The position numbers were made by a program, and so were the translations under genes. 64,000 bases of DNA from the NCBI RefSeq assembly GCF_009857135.1, contig NZ_CP047318.1:3782001-3846000 (forward strand), read 5' to 3'. The DNA comes from Streptomyces sp. HM190 (GTDB lineage Bacteria; Actinomycetota; Actinomycetes; Streptomycetales; Streptomycetaceae). The stretch's first letter is position 1, and the number at the start of each line of letters is the position of its first letter. Of the stretch, positions 41,951 to 50,560 are shown piece by piece. Below the pieces are notes generated by a model, which was given only the letters and a program-made list of their open reading frames with translations, did no database searches and was not told where the DNA came from.

Positions 41951-44900
41951 ATGGGCGGTGAGTCGCGAGTGCCGGAGGCTGGTGAGCCGCGGGTGCCGGA
42001 ACAGCGGGGTTCCGGGGACGTGCGGATTCCGCTGCCGGCGCCCGGACCGGCGGATCCGGACGCGGAGGGTGCCGCCGCCCCGGCGCCGGGGGCCGGGACC
42101 GCCGCGGGGCTCCGGTTCAGCGTGCTCGGACCCGTCCGCGCCTGGCGCGGCACCGAGCCCCTGGCCACCGGCTCGCCGCAGCAGCGCGCCCTGCTGGCGG
42201 CGCTGCTGCTCCGTGAGGGCCGCACCGCCACCGCGAGCGAACTGATCGACGCGCTGTGGGGCGACGACCCGCCCTCCCAGGCGCTGGCCGCCGTACGGAC
42301 CTACGCGTCCCGGCTGCGCAAGGCCCTCTCCCCCGATGTCCTGGTCAGCGAGTCCGGCGGCTACGCGATCCGCTCCCTGGCGGGCGGCGCGCTCGACCTC
42401 GCCGTCGCCCAGGACCTCGCCGCCGACGCGGAGAAGGCCAAGAGCTCCGGGGACCTGCTGCAGGCCCGTCAGCTGCTGAACAAGGCGCTCGGCCTGTGGG
42501 ACGGCGAGGTCCTGGCCAGCGTGCCCGGCCCGTACGCGGAGACCCAGCGGGCCCGTCTCGACGAGTGGCGGCTCCAACTCGTCGAGTCCCGGCTCGACAT
42601 GGACCTGGAGCAGGGCTGCCACGCCGAGGCCGTGTCCGAGCTGACCGCCCTGACCGCCGCGCACCCCCTGCGGGAGCGGCTGCGGGAACTGCTGATGCTG
42701 GCCCTGTACCGCAGCGGCCGGCAGGCCGAGGCGCTCGCCGTGTACGCCGACACCCGCCGCCTGCTCGCCGACGAGCTCGGCGTGGACCCGCGCCCCGGCC
42801 TGCGCGAACTCCAGCAGCGGATCCTGCGGGCCGACCCGACCCTCGCCGAGCCCTCCGCCCCGCTCGCCGCCGAAGCGGCCGCCGGCGTGGTGCGCCCCGC
42901 CCAACTCCCGGCGACCGTGCCGGACTTCACGGGCCGGTCCTCCTTCGTGTCGGAGCTGAGCGCGGTGCTGTCCGCGGCGTCCGCCGCCGAGGGCCAGGTC
43001 ATGGCGGTCTCCGCGCTCGCGGGCATCGGCGGCGTCGGCAAGACCACCCTCGCCGTGCACGTCGCCCACCAGGCACGCCCGGCCTTCCCGGACGGTCAGC
43101 TGTACGTCGACCTCCAGGGCGCCGGCGCCCGGCCCGCCGACCCGGAGACCGTCCTCGGCTCCTTCCTGCGGGCCCTCGGCACCGCCGACGCGGCGATCCC
43201 CGACTCGCTGGAGGAGCGGTCCGCGCTCTACCGGTCCGTGCTGGACGGCCGCCGGGTCCTGGTCCTCCTCGACAACGCCCGTGACGCCGCCCAGGTGCGG
43301 CCCCTGCTGCCCGGCACGGCGGGCTGCGCGGCCCTGGTGACCGCCCGGGTCCGCATGGTCGACCTGGCCGGGGCGCACCTCGTCGACCTCGACGTCATGT
43401 CGCCGGACGAGGCGCTGCAGCTGTTCACCCGGATCGTCGGCGAGGAGCGGGTCGCCGCCGAGCGGAAGGCCGCCCTCGACGTGGTCGCCGCCTGCGGTTT
43501 CCTGCCGCTCGCCCTCCGCATCGCCGCGTCCCGTCTCGCCGCCCGCCGCACCTGGACGGTGTCCGTCCTCGCGGCGAAGCTCGCCGACGAACGGCGGCGG
43601 CTGGACGAGCTCCAGGCCGGCGACCTGGCCGTGAAGGCCACCTTCGAACTGGGCTACGGCCAGCTGGAGACGGCGCAGGCCCGCGCCTTCCGGCTGCTGG
43701 GCCTGGCCGACGGCCCGGACATCTCGCTCGCCGCCGCGGCAGCCGTCCTCGACCTCTCCCCGGAGGACACCGAGGACCTGCTGGAGGTCCTCGTCGACAC
43801 CTCCCTGCTGGAGTCCGCCGCTCCGGGCCGCTACCGCTTCCACGACCTGGTCCGGCTCTACGCGCGTGCGTGCGCCGAGCGGGACGAGCAGCCGCCCGGT
43901 GAGCGGGACGCGGCCATGTCCCGGCTGCTGGACTTCTACCTGGCGACGGCGGCGGAGGTGTACGCGATCGAGCGGCCCGGGGACCGGCTGGCGGACGACC
44001 TGGAGCCGACCGAGTACCCGGGGCTGCGCTTCAGCGGCCGGCAGGAGGCCCTCGACTGGCTGTACTCGGAGGCCAACTGCCTGCTGGCCTGCGCCCGCCA
44101 GTCCTTCGCCACCGACCGGCTGCGCCGGGGCGTGGATCTGCTGTGGGCCGCGAAGGACCTCGGGGAGTCGGGCGCCAACTCCAAGCAGTACGAGTCGGCC
44201 GCGCTGGCCGCCAGGGACGCCTCCCGGGCCGCCGGCGACCCCCGTACGGAGGGCCGGGCCCGGACGACGCTGATCAACGTGCACCTGGTGGCGGGGCGCT
44301 ACGACGACGCGGAGGACGAGGCGCGCCGGGCCGTGCACCTGGCCGAGCAGGTCGGGGACCCCACCGCCCTGTACTGGGCGAGCAACGACCGGGGGATCAT
44401 CGCGCTCATCCAGGGCCGCAACGCCGACGCCGAGGACTACCTCCTCGCGGCCATCGAGGGGTCGCGGGCGGCGGGCAACCAGCCGCTGGAGGCGAGCGCG
44501 CTGTGCAACCTCTCCCGGGTCCACCTGGCCATGGGCCGCACCGGCCGCGCCATCACCCTCGCCCAGCAGGGCATCCACCTGTACGACCGCGTGGGCCTGA
44601 CGCTGCGGCTGGCGAACGCGCGCTACGCCCTGGGGCTCGCGCTCACGGAGGCGGAGCGCACCGCCGAGGCGCTGGACGAACTCGGCGAGGCCCTGCAGAT
44701 GTTCCGGGCGAACCGGCAGCGCCTGTGGGAGGGGACGACGCACTTCCGTATCGCCCGGGCCCATCTGGCGGGGAGCCGCCCGGCGAGGGCGGCCCAGCAC
44801 GCCGAACAGGCCCTGGCGATCGGCTGCATCGGCGGCGACCGGATGCGGGCCAACGTCCTGACGGCGCTGGGGCTGTCGCTCGACGCCCTCGGCCAGGCGG

Positions 44901-45007
44901 ACCGCGCCCGCGCCTGCTGGCGGGAGGCCCTGGCCCTGTACGAGCAGGTAGGCGCCCCGGAGGCGGCCGAGGTGAGGGCGCTGCTCTCGCCGGCACCCGC
45001 GGCCTGA
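41951..45007 (+). CDS. afsR: SARP-family global regulator AfsR
   Basis: 1018 residues. After a variable Pro/Gly/Ala-rich extension (1-55), an OmpR-type winged helix begins at LRFSVLGPVRAWRGTEPLA, followed by the BTAD helical domain to about 290. The NB-ARC ATPase has Walker A GIGGVGKTTLAVH near residue 357 and Walker B RVLVLLDNARD near 440; TPR-like repeats fill about 700-1010. In S. coelicolor AfsR is phosphorylated by AfsK and other Ser/Thr kinases and activates afsS, raising antibiotic production. afsS lies directly downstream, and its promoter has fitting direct repeats. Slightly longer than the S. coelicolor protein because of the N-terminal extension. Confidence 0.97.
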   Translation: MGGESRVPEAGEPRVPEQRGSGDVRIPLPAPGPADPDAEGAAAPAPGAGTAAGLRFSVLGPVRAWRGTEPLATGSPQQRALLAALLLREGRTATASELIDALWGDDPPSQALAAVRTYASRLRKALSPDVLVSESGGYAIRSLAGGALDLAVAQDLAADAEKAKSSGDLLQARQLLNKALGLWDGEVLASVPGPYAETQRARLDEWRLQLVESRLDMDLEQGCHAEAVSELTALTAAHPLRERLRELLMLALYRSGRQAEALAVYADTRRLLADELGVDPRPGLRELQQRILRADPTLAEPSAPLAAEAAAGVVRPAQLPATVPDFTGRSSFVSELSAVLSAASAAEGQVMAVSALAGIGGVGKTTLAVHVAHQARPAFPDGQLYVDLQGAGARPADPETVLGSFLRALGTADAAIPDSLEERSALYRSVLDGRRVLVLLDNARDAAQVRPLLPGTAGCAALVTARVRMVDLAGAHLVDLDVMSPDEALQLFTRIVGEERVAAERKAALDVVAACGFLPLALRIAASRLAARRTWTVSVLAAKLADERRRLDELQAGDLAVKATFELGYGQLETAQARAFRLLGLADGPDISLAAAAAVLDLSPEDTEDLLEVLVDTSLLESAAPGRYRFHDLVRLYARACAERDEQPPGERDAAMSRLLDFYLATAAEVYAIERPGDRLADDLEPTEYPGLRFSGRQEALDWLYSEANCLLACARQSFATDRLRRGVDLLWAAKDLGESGANSKQYESAALAARDASRAAGDPRTEGRARTTLINVHLVAGRYDDAEDEARRAVHLAEQVGDPTALYWASNDRGIIALIQGRNADAEDYLLAAIEGSRAAGNQPLEASALCNLSRVHLAMGRTGRAITLAQQGIHLYDRVGLTLRLANARYALGLALTEAERTAEALDELGEALQMFRANRQRLWEGTTHFRIARAHLAGSRPARAAQHAEQALAIGCIGGDRMRANVLTALGLSLDALGQADRARACWREALALYEQVGAPEAAEVRALLSPAPAA

Positions 45008-45028
45008 GGTCCCGCGCGGGCGGGGGGC

Positions 45029-45061
45029 GTTCATCGATTGTTTATGCGCGCCTGACATGCT
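45029..45061 (+). promoter_or_regulatory. afsS promoter with AfsR/PhoP-type direct repeats
   Basis: GTTCATC (45029-45035) and GTTTATG (45040-45046) are 11 bp apart in direct orientation, the arrangement known for AfsR and PhoP sites at the afsS promoter, and replace a canonical -35. A plausible -10 CATGCT follows at 45056-45061, nine bases after the second repeat. Confidence 0.75.
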
Positions 45062-45135
45062 CAGCGCAGTGATCCGTCGCGTCGGGGGGCAGGCGGGTCT
45101 CGGTCCTCACGATCCCGAGTGAGGGCCGCTGGGCG

Positions 45136-45172
45136 CCGGTCCGGCGACCCTTCGGGGGAGTCGCCGGACCGG
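45136..45172 (+). other. strong hairpin in the afsS leader
   Basis: Perfect 13-bp stem CCGGTCCGGCGAC / GTCGCCGGACCGG with an 11-nt loop, between the afsS promoter and its start codon, hence in the predicted 5' leader. It could act as attenuator, mRNA stabiliser or as an afsR terminator. Confidence 0.65.
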
Positions 45173-45215
45173 GGCCCGTACAGCCGTCACTCGAACCAGG
45201 GGAGAGTTCGTCAGC

Positions 45216-45449
45216 ATGAGCGACAAGAAGAGAAACCCGGAGAACGCCGCGCTGGACAACCACGCGCCGGTCCCGCCCGCCGACGACACGATCACCACGC
45301 TCGACAACCACGCGCCGGCCCCGCCGAAGGACGGCCCGGTCGTCCCGCAGGACAACCACGCGCCCGCGCCGCCGGTCGACGACACGATCACCACGCTCGA
45401 CAACCACGCGCCGGCCCCGCCCGCCCTGAACCTGGGCGGCGGCAAGTAG
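45216..45449 (+). CDS. afsS: AfsS, small sigma-like activator of secondary metabolism
   Basis: 77 residues consisting of a Lys/Arg start (MSDKKRNPEN) and four imperfect repeats of the LDNHAPAPP motif: ALDNHAPVPP, TLDNHAPAPP, QDNHAPAPP and TLDNHAPAPP. This repeat identifies AfsS, the small protein through which AfsR stimulates antibiotic synthesis; the S. coelicolor protein is 63 residues, so this one appears to have an extra repeat. GGGGAG precedes ATG 45216. It is followed by a strong terminator. Confidence 0.95.
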   Translation: MSDKKRNPENAALDNHAPVPPADDTITTLDNHAPAPPKDGPVVPQDNHAPAPPVDDTITTLDNHAPAPPALNLGGGK

Positions 45450-45468
45450 ACCTCCATCCCGACGGGGA

Positions 45469-45507
45469 TCGGCCGCGGTGGCGCGGAGGGGGAGCCACCG
45501 CGGCCGA
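45469..45507. terminator. strong terminator between afsS and the acyl-CoA ligase gene
   Basis: Perfect 14-bp stem TCGGCCGCGGTGGC / GCCACCGCGGCCGA with an 11-nt loop, 20 bp after afsS. Serves both convergent genes. Confidence 0.8.
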
Positions 45508-45593
45508 GTCGTGTGCGGGGGCGGACGTCCGGGGCGGGCGGCGGTCGGGGGGCCGCTGTCCGCCCGGGGCCGGGGGCCGGGCGGACAGGGGGA

Positions 45594-47294
45594 TCACCGG
45601 GTCCGGCTCCGTGCCCGGAGTTCGCCCTTGACCACCTTGCCGCCCGCGTTGCGCGGCAGTTCGCCGACGAAGTCGACCGTCCTCGGGACCTTGTAGTTGG
45701 CCATCTCGCGGCGGGCCCAGGCGATGAGGTCGTCGGCGGTGACGAGGGAGCCGGGGCGCCGGACCACGAACGCCTTGCCGACCTCGCCGAGGCGGGCGTC
45801 GGGGACGCCGACGACGGCGACGTCGGCGACGTCCGGGTGGAGGCCGAGGAGCTGCTCGATCTCGGCGGGGTAGGCGTTGAAGCCGCCCACGATGAACATG
45901 TCCTTGATCCGGTCGGTGATGCGGAGGTTGCCCGCGTCGTCGAGGACGCCGACGTCGCCGGTGCGCAGCCAGCCGTCGGCCGTGACGGCGCGGGCGGTCT
46001 CGCCGGGGTCCTCGAAGTAGCCGCGCATGACGTTGAACCCGCGGACCAGGACCTCGCCGGGGATGCCGGGCGGCAGCGGGGCGCCCGCGGGGTCCGCGAC
46101 CCGTACCTCGGTGCCGGGGACGGCCCGCCCGGACGTCGAGGCGATCACCGAGGGCTCGTCGCCGCGGCGGCACATGGTGACGATGCCGCTGGCCTCGGAC
46201 AGCCCGTACGCGGTGAGGACGGTCTCCACGCGCAGCTCCGTGCGCAGTCGTTCGACGAGCCGCAGCGGCACCACCGCCGCGCCGGTGACGACCAGGCGCA
46301 GGGCGGACAGGTCGTAGTCGCCGCGGTCGGGGTGGTCCAGGAGCGACTGGTGCAGGGTCGGCGGGCCCGGCAGGACCGAGACGCGTTCGGCGGCCACGTT
46401 GGCCATGGCCGTCCTCACGTTGAACACGGGCTGCGGGATCATCGTCGCGCCCCGCATCAGGCAGGCGAGCACACCGGCCTTGTAGCCGAAGGTGTGGAAG
46501 AACGGGTTGACGATCAGGTAGCGGTCGCCCCGGCGGAGCCCGGCGAGCCGGCACCACACCTCGTAGGCGCGCAGGCTCTGGGCGTGGGTGATGACGGCGC
46601 CCTTGGGGCGGCCGGTCGTGCCGGAGGTGAAGACGATGTCGGACGGTGAGTCGCCGTCCAGTGCCGCCGCCCGCGCCCGTACCGTCGCCGCCGGGACGCC
46701 GTCGCCGCCCGCGAGGAAGTCCTTCCAGGTGCGGAAGTCGGCGGGGGCGTCGTCGGCGAGGACGACGACCTGTTCCAGGTGCGGGAGACCGGGCAGCGGC
46801 CCGCCGCCCACCACCGCCGGGCCCGCCGTCCGCCGCAGCACGCCCTGCCCGGCCGCCCGCCGCAGCGACGCCACGTAGGAGGTGCCGAGGAAGGTGCCGG
46901 TGACGAAGAGGAGCCTGGTCCGGCTGCGGGCGAGCACGTCCGCGGCCTCGGCGCCCTTGAAGCGGGTGTTGAGCGGGACGAGCACCGCCCCCGCGCTGAC
47001 GGCGCCGAGCGCGGCGGTGATCCAGTCCAGCGAGTTGGGCGCCCAGACGCCGACCCGGTCACCGGCCCGTACACCGGCCGCGACGCACGCGGCCGCCGCC
47101 CGTTCGACGCGTGCGCCGAGTTCGGCGTACGACACGCGTGTCCGCCCCTCGACGACCGCCTCGGTCGCGCCGTACCGCTCGGCGGCGGCACGGACCAGCC
47201 CCGGAACGGTCCCCCACTCCAGGTCACCGCGTGCCTCCGCGTCCGGGTCACCGTGTACCTCCGCGTCGCCGCGTCCATCCCCGTCACCGCGCAC
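45594..47294 (-). CDS. acyl-CoA ligase (FadD-type AMP-forming)
   Basis: 566 residues from GTG 47294, chosen for its GGAGG ribosome site; the open frame upstream crosses the operators. After an Asp/Gly-rich extension (1-25) comes the ANL fold: VFTSGTTGRPKGAVITH (ATP-binding P-loop), TAYGLSEASG, DGWLRTGDVGVLDDAG and the C-terminal KDMFIVGGFNAYPAEIE and NAGGKVVK with the catalytic Lys. Activates a carboxylic acid to its CoA thioester, the entry step of beta-oxidation. Resembles FadD3-like ligases, but substrate unknown. Divergent from the thiolase-like operon, with two operators between. Confidence 0.9.
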   Translation of the reverse strand: MRGDGDGRGDAEVHGDPDAEARGDLEWGTVPGLVRAAAERYGATEAVVEGRTRVSYAELGARVERAAAACVAAGVRAGDRVGVWAPNSLDWITAALGAVSAGAVLVPLNTRFKGAEAADVLARSRTRLLFVTGTFLGTSYVASLRRAAGQGVLRRTAGPAVVGGGPLPGLPHLEQVVVLADDAPADFRTWKDFLAGGDGVPAATVRARAAALDGDSPSDIVFTSGTTGRPKGAVITHAQSLRAYEVWCRLAGLRRGDRYLIVNPFFHTFGYKAGVLACLMRGATMIPQPVFNVRTAMANVAAERVSVLPGPPTLHQSLLDHPDRGDYDLSALRLVVTGAAVVPLRLVERLRTELRVETVLTAYGLSEASGIVTMCRRGDEPSVIASTSGRAVPGTEVRVADPAGAPLPPGIPGEVLVRGFNVMRGYFEDPGETARAVTADGWLRTGDVGVLDDAGNLRITDRIKDMFIVGGFNAYPAEIEQLLGLHPDVADVAVVGVPDARLGEVGKAFVVRRPGSLVTADDLIAWARREMANYKVPRTVDFVGELPRNAGGKVVKGELRARSRTR

Positions 47295-47368
47295 AGTCGG
47301 CCTCCGTCCCCGAAACCCACGAGTCGACGTCCCCGAACCCCACGGACCGACGTCCTGGAAAACCACTA

Positions 47369-47385
47369 GCTGACTGACCGTCAGA
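47369..47385. promoter_or_regulatory. TetR-type operator, copy 7
   Basis: GCTGACT-GAC-CGTCAGA, two mismatches in the left arm, in the divergent region of the acyl-CoA ligase and the thiolase-like operon. Confidence 0.65.
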
Positions 47386-47395
47386 TTAGCTGTAC

Positions 47396-47412
47396 GCTGA
47401 CGGACTGTCAGC
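47396..47412. promoter_or_regulatory. TetR-type operator, copy 8
   Basis: GCTGACG-GAC-TGTCAGC, a symmetric repeat 27 bp from copy 7 and 32 bp upstream of the thiolase-like start at 47445. Confidence 0.7.
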
Positions 47413-47444
47413 AGCGAGCGACGCCCCGGTGCGGAGGTGTGCCC

Positions 47445-48602
47445 ATGGCTCCCATGGCCGTGCTCAAGGACGCGACAGCGATCGTCGGCATCGGCCAGAC
47501 CTCCTTCGCCAGACAACTCCCGGAGACAGAGCGGACGTTGGCGTGCCGGGCGATCCTCGCGGCGCTCGACGACGCCGGGATCGCGCCGGACGAGGTCGAC
47601 GCGCTCGCCTCGTACACGATGGAGGAGACGGACGAGGTGGAGGTGGCCAAGGCGCTCGGCCTCGGGGACCTCACCTTCTTCAGCAAGGTCGGCTACGGCG
47701 GCGGCGGTTCGTGCGCCACGGTCGCGCACCTGGCCGCCGCGATCGTCTCCGGCCAGGCCACGGTCGGCGTCGCCTGGCGGTCCCGCAAACGTGGCTCCGG
47801 CCCCCGCCCGTGGAAGAACACCACGGTCCAACTGCCCACCCCCGCCCAGTGGACGAGGCCCTTCGGGCTGCTGCGGCCCGCCGACGAGATCGCCATGCTG
47901 GCCCGCCGCCACATGCACGAGTACGGCACCACCCGCGACCATCTCTTCAACGTCGCCCTGGCCTGCCGGAACCGGGCCAACCAGAACCCGGCCGCGATCA
48001 TGCACGACCGCCCGCTCACCCGCGAGATGTACATGACCTCACGGTGGATCAGCGAGCCCCTGTGCCTGTTCGACAACTGCCTGGAGACGGACGGCGCGCT
48101 GGCCTGCGTCGTCGTCTCGGCCGAGCGCGCGCGGGACTGCCGCCGGACCCCCGTCTACGTGCACTCCGCCGCCCAGGGCCTGCCGGCCCAGCACCACGGC
48201 ATGGTCAACTACTGGAACGACGACCCGCTGACCGGCCCCGCCTGGACCGCCGCCCGGCATCTGTGGAAGCACGCGGACCTCACCCCGGACGACATCGACG
48301 TCGCGCAGATCTACGACGCGTTCACCGCCCTCATCCCGCTCTCCCTGGAGGGCTACGGCTTCTGCGCCCGCGGCGAGGGCGGCGCCTTCACGGAGGGCGG
48401 CGCCCTGGAGACCGGCGGCCGGCTGCCCCTCAACACCTCCGGGGGCGGCCTCAGCGAGGCGTACGTGCACGGTTTCAACCTGATCACCGAGGGCGTACGG
48501 CAGTTGCGCGGCACGAGCACCGCCCAGGTGCCCGGCGCCGCGACCTGCCTGGTGACGGCGGGCGAGGGCGTACCGACCTCGGCGCTGCTGCTGCGGAACT
48601 GA
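47445..48602 (+). CDS. thiolase-like lipid-transfer protein (Ltp/SCP2-thiolase family)
   Basis: 385 residues from ATG 47445 (GGAGG seven bases before; the upstream GTG 47439 is less well placed). Thiolase fold: AIVGIGQTSFARQLPETERT, YGGGGSCATVAHLAAAIVSG with Cys90 in a nucleophile-like position, RPADEIAMLARRHMHEYGTT, IYDAFTALIPLSLEGYGFCA and NTSGGGLSEAYVHG. Such Ltp2-like proteins pair with a DUF35 partner and can cleave beta-hydroxyacyl-CoA by retro-aldol chemistry, as in steroid side-chain removal. A DUF35 gene follows directly. Substrate not known. Confidence 0.85.
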   Translation: MAPMAVLKDATAIVGIGQTSFARQLPETERTLACRAILAALDDAGIAPDEVDALASYTMEETDEVEVAKALGLGDLTFFSKVGYGGGGSCATVAHLAAAIVSGQATVGVAWRSRKRGSGPRPWKNTTVQLPTPAQWTRPFGLLRPADEIAMLARRHMHEYGTTRDHLFNVALACRNRANQNPAAIMHDRPLTREMYMTSRWISEPLCLFDNCLETDGALACVVVSAERARDCRRTPVYVHSAAQGLPAQHHGMVNYWNDDPLTGPAWTAARHLWKHADLTPDDIDVAQIYDAFTALIPLSLEGYGFCARGEGGAFTEGGALETGGRLPLNTSGGGLSEAYVHGFNLITEGVRQLRGTSTAQVPGAATCLVTAGEGVPTSALLLRN

Positions 48603-48637
48603 GCGTGCGGAGAAGGACGGACGAGGGAGTCGAGGGC

Positions 48638-49054
48638 ATGCTGACACCGGTCGTGGACGTCGACGGCGCCCCTTTCTGGGAGTACGCCGCCCGGGGCGAA
48701 CTGCGGGTCCAGGCCTGCGCCGACTGCGGCGAGCCGCGCTTCCCGCCCCGCCCCTGCTGCCCGCACTGCCGGTCCTTCGACAGCCTGTGGCGGCCCCTGA
48801 GCGGGCGGGGCCGCATCTGGTCGTACGTGGTGCCGCACCCGCCGCTGCTCCCGGACTACGCCGAGCAGGCCCCGTACAACGTGATCCTCGTCGAGCCGGC
48901 GGACGCCCCGCGCATCCGGCTCGTCGGCAACCTGGTGAGCGAGGCGGGGGCCCGTCTGGACTCCGTGCCCCCCGACCGCATCCGCATCGGGGCGCTCGTG
49001 CAGGCCGTGTTCACCCCGGAGGGCCTGCCCCAGTGGGTTCTGGAGCGCCCGTGA
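48638..49054 (+). CDS. DUF35 OB-fold zinc-ribbon partner of the thiolase-like protein
   Basis: 138 residues from ATG 48638 (GGGAG site; an in-frame GTG at 48605 is an alternative). The zinc ribbon CADC...CPHC lies at residues 27-44, followed by an OB-fold (RGRIWSYVVPHPPLLPDYAE, YNVILVEPADAPRIRLVGN). In Ltp2-type aldolases and archaeal HMG-CoA synthase the DUF35 subunit completes the acyl-CoA binding channel and is needed for activity. Second gene of a three-gene operon; its stop overlaps the crotonase start (GTGA). Confidence 0.85.
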   Translation: MLTPVVDVDGAPFWEYAARGELRVQACADCGEPRFPPRPCCPHCRSFDSLWRPLSGRGRIWSYVVPHPPLLPDYAEQAPYNVILVEPADAPRIRLVGNLVSEAGARLDSVPPDRIRIGALVQAVFTPEGLPQWVLERP

Positions 49055-49830
49055 CCGTGCGCCTGACCACCGACGAGGACACGGGGGTCGCGCTGCTGAC
49101 CCTGGACCGGCCGGAGAAGCTCAACGCGATCGACGCGGACATGGCGCAGCGACTGGGCGCTGTGTGGCGGGAGATGAGGTTCGACGACACCGTGCGCGCC
49201 GTCGTCGTCACCGGCGCGGGCGGGCGGGCCTTCTGCACGGGCCTCGACCGTGACACGGCGGCCGGCGTGCCCCAGCCCACCTCCCCCTACTCGATCGACG
49301 ATCCGCTGATCGCCGTCGGCCCGAAGGCGAACGACCTGTGGAAACCGGTGATCGCGGCCGTCGCGGGCATGGCCTGCGGGGGCGCGTTCTACCTGCTGGG
49401 CGAGGCGGACTTCGTGATCGCGGACTCCACGGCCGCGTTCTTCGACCCGCACACCACGTACGGCATGGTCAGCGCCTTCGAGTCGATCCTCATGGCGCAG
49501 CGGATGCCGTTCGGGGAGGCGACCCGCATGGCGCTGATGGGCACCGCCGAGCGGATGTCGGCGCGCCGGGCGTACGAGGTGGGGCTGGTGTCGGAGGTGA
49601 CGGAACCGGGCGGGGCGGTGGCGGCGGCCGTGCGGTGCGCGCAGGTCGTCGCCGGGTATCCGACGGAGGCCGTGCAGGGGACGGTGCGGGCCTGCTGGGC
49701 GGCCCGGGAGGCGGCCCGGACGCACGCCCTCGCGTACGCGCCGCACCTGATCTCCCTGGGCAACCTCCCGGCCGACCGGCAGTCCGGGCTGTTCGCGGGA
49801 CGCCGGCCGGGCGGGTTCCGGGTGCGGTGA
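49051..49830 (+). CDS. enoyl-CoA hydratase/isomerase-family (crotonase) protein
   Basis: 259 residues from GTG 49051. Crotonase fold: LLTLDRPEKLNAIDADMAQR, oxyanion-hole region GGRAFCTGLDRD and MACGGAFYLLGEADFVIADS. The positions of the two catalytic glutamates of classical hydratases read FYLLGEAD and AFFDPHTTYG, so the second Glu is not obvious; it may be an isomerase, hydrolase or ring-cleaving crotonase instead. Last gene of the thiolase-like/DUF35 operon, translationally coupled by overlap. Confidence 0.85.
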   Translation: MTVRLTTDEDTGVALLTLDRPEKLNAIDADMAQRLGAVWREMRFDDTVRAVVVTGAGGRAFCTGLDRDTAAGVPQPTSPYSIDDPLIAVGPKANDLWKPVIAAVAGMACGGAFYLLGEADFVIADSTAAFFDPHTTYGMVSAFESILMAQRMPFGEATRMALMGTAERMSARRAYEVGLVSEVTEPGGAVAAAVRCAQVVAGYPTEAVQGTVRACWAAREAARTHALAYAPHLISLGNLPADRQSGLFAGRRPGGFRVR

Positions 49831-49876
49831 GCCCCGGCGGGGTGAGGCCGGATCGGGGTGAGCCCCGGCCGGCGGC

Positions 49877-50386
49877 TCAGAAGGAGGAGCGCTCCAGGTC
49901 GGCCAGCTTGCAGCTGCCGCCGCTCGCGCCACCGTCCTTGACCGCGCCGGCGGGCGCCTTCACGTCGACGGTGGCGGACTCGCCCGGCGGCACCGAGGGG
50001 ATGAGGTTGTGCTCGGCGGTGTGCAGCACGCTGCCGCTCGCGTCCGTGAACTCCAGGTCGAACGTGTAGGAGTACGTGGCGGTGGAGCTGCTGTTGGTGG
50101 CGCGGACGCGGGAGACGAGGCCGTTGTCGTAGGTGCAGGTCTCGATCTTCAGGTCCCGCGCGGCACCGTTGCGGGAGCCCGACGAGCCGCCCGTGCCCAC
50201 GGTGCTGCTGCCGCCCGAGGAGGTCGAGGAGCTGCTGTCGGAACCGCCGGAGCCGCCGCTGGAGCTGGAGGAGCTGGACGAGGACGAGCCGCCCGAGCAG
50301 CCGCCGCCGTGGGAGCCGCGGGCTCCGGTGAGGGCGATGACGGCGATACCGAAGACGGCTATGGCACGGACATGACGGGACTTCAC
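49877..50386 (-). CDS. secreted Ser/Gly-rich protein of unknown function
   Basis: 169 residues from GTG 50386 (GGGGG site). A signal peptide (HVRAIAVFGIAVIALTGARG) is followed by a Cys that is not in a canonical lipobox (SHGGGCSGG) and a 40-residue Ser/Gly linker. The C-terminal domain is a beta sandwich with two Cys (IETCTYDNGL and GGSCKLADLE), resembling FxLYD/DUF4352-like modules. Probably cell-surface attached. Its gene converges on the crotonase gene. Confidence 0.6.
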   Translation of the reverse strand: MKSRHVRAIAVFGIAVIALTGARGSHGGGCSGGSSSSSSSSSSGGSGGSDSSSSTSSGGSSTVGTGGSSGSRNGAARDLKIETCTYDNGLVSRVRATNSSSTATYSYTFDLEFTDASGSVLHTAEHNLIPSVPPGESATVDVKAPAGAVKDGGASGGSCKLADLERSSF

Positions 50387-50560
50387 GTGTTCAACCCCCG
50401 TTGAAACGTAACGAAATGAGCGCCGATATGGCGAAACGCCGGCACATTGCTGGCATGCGCACGCCACGATAGCAGCGATCCGGTCACGGGTTGGGGACGC
50501 GTGGTGGGGGGCGAACGGTTGCGGACGGGAGGCCGCAGCTGGTGCGTGATACTGACCCGC

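Noticed and set aside
39523..42231. 902-codon open frame covering the LLM gene and beyond
   Set aside because: Only the last 315 codons match a family; the rest is the antisense/off-frame shadow of the amidohydrolase and the afsR start.
41786..45058. 1090-codon open frame antisense to afsR
   Set aside because: Third-position GC bias creates long antisense frames; the plus-strand AfsR domains are unmistakable.
45216..45449. Regular repeats resembling a CRISPR array
   Set aside because: They are in-frame coding repeats of AfsS without unique spacers.
47295..48005. N-terminal extension of the acyl-CoA ligase frame
   Set aside because: It crosses two operators and the divergent thiolase-like gene; GTG 47294 has a proper ribosome site.
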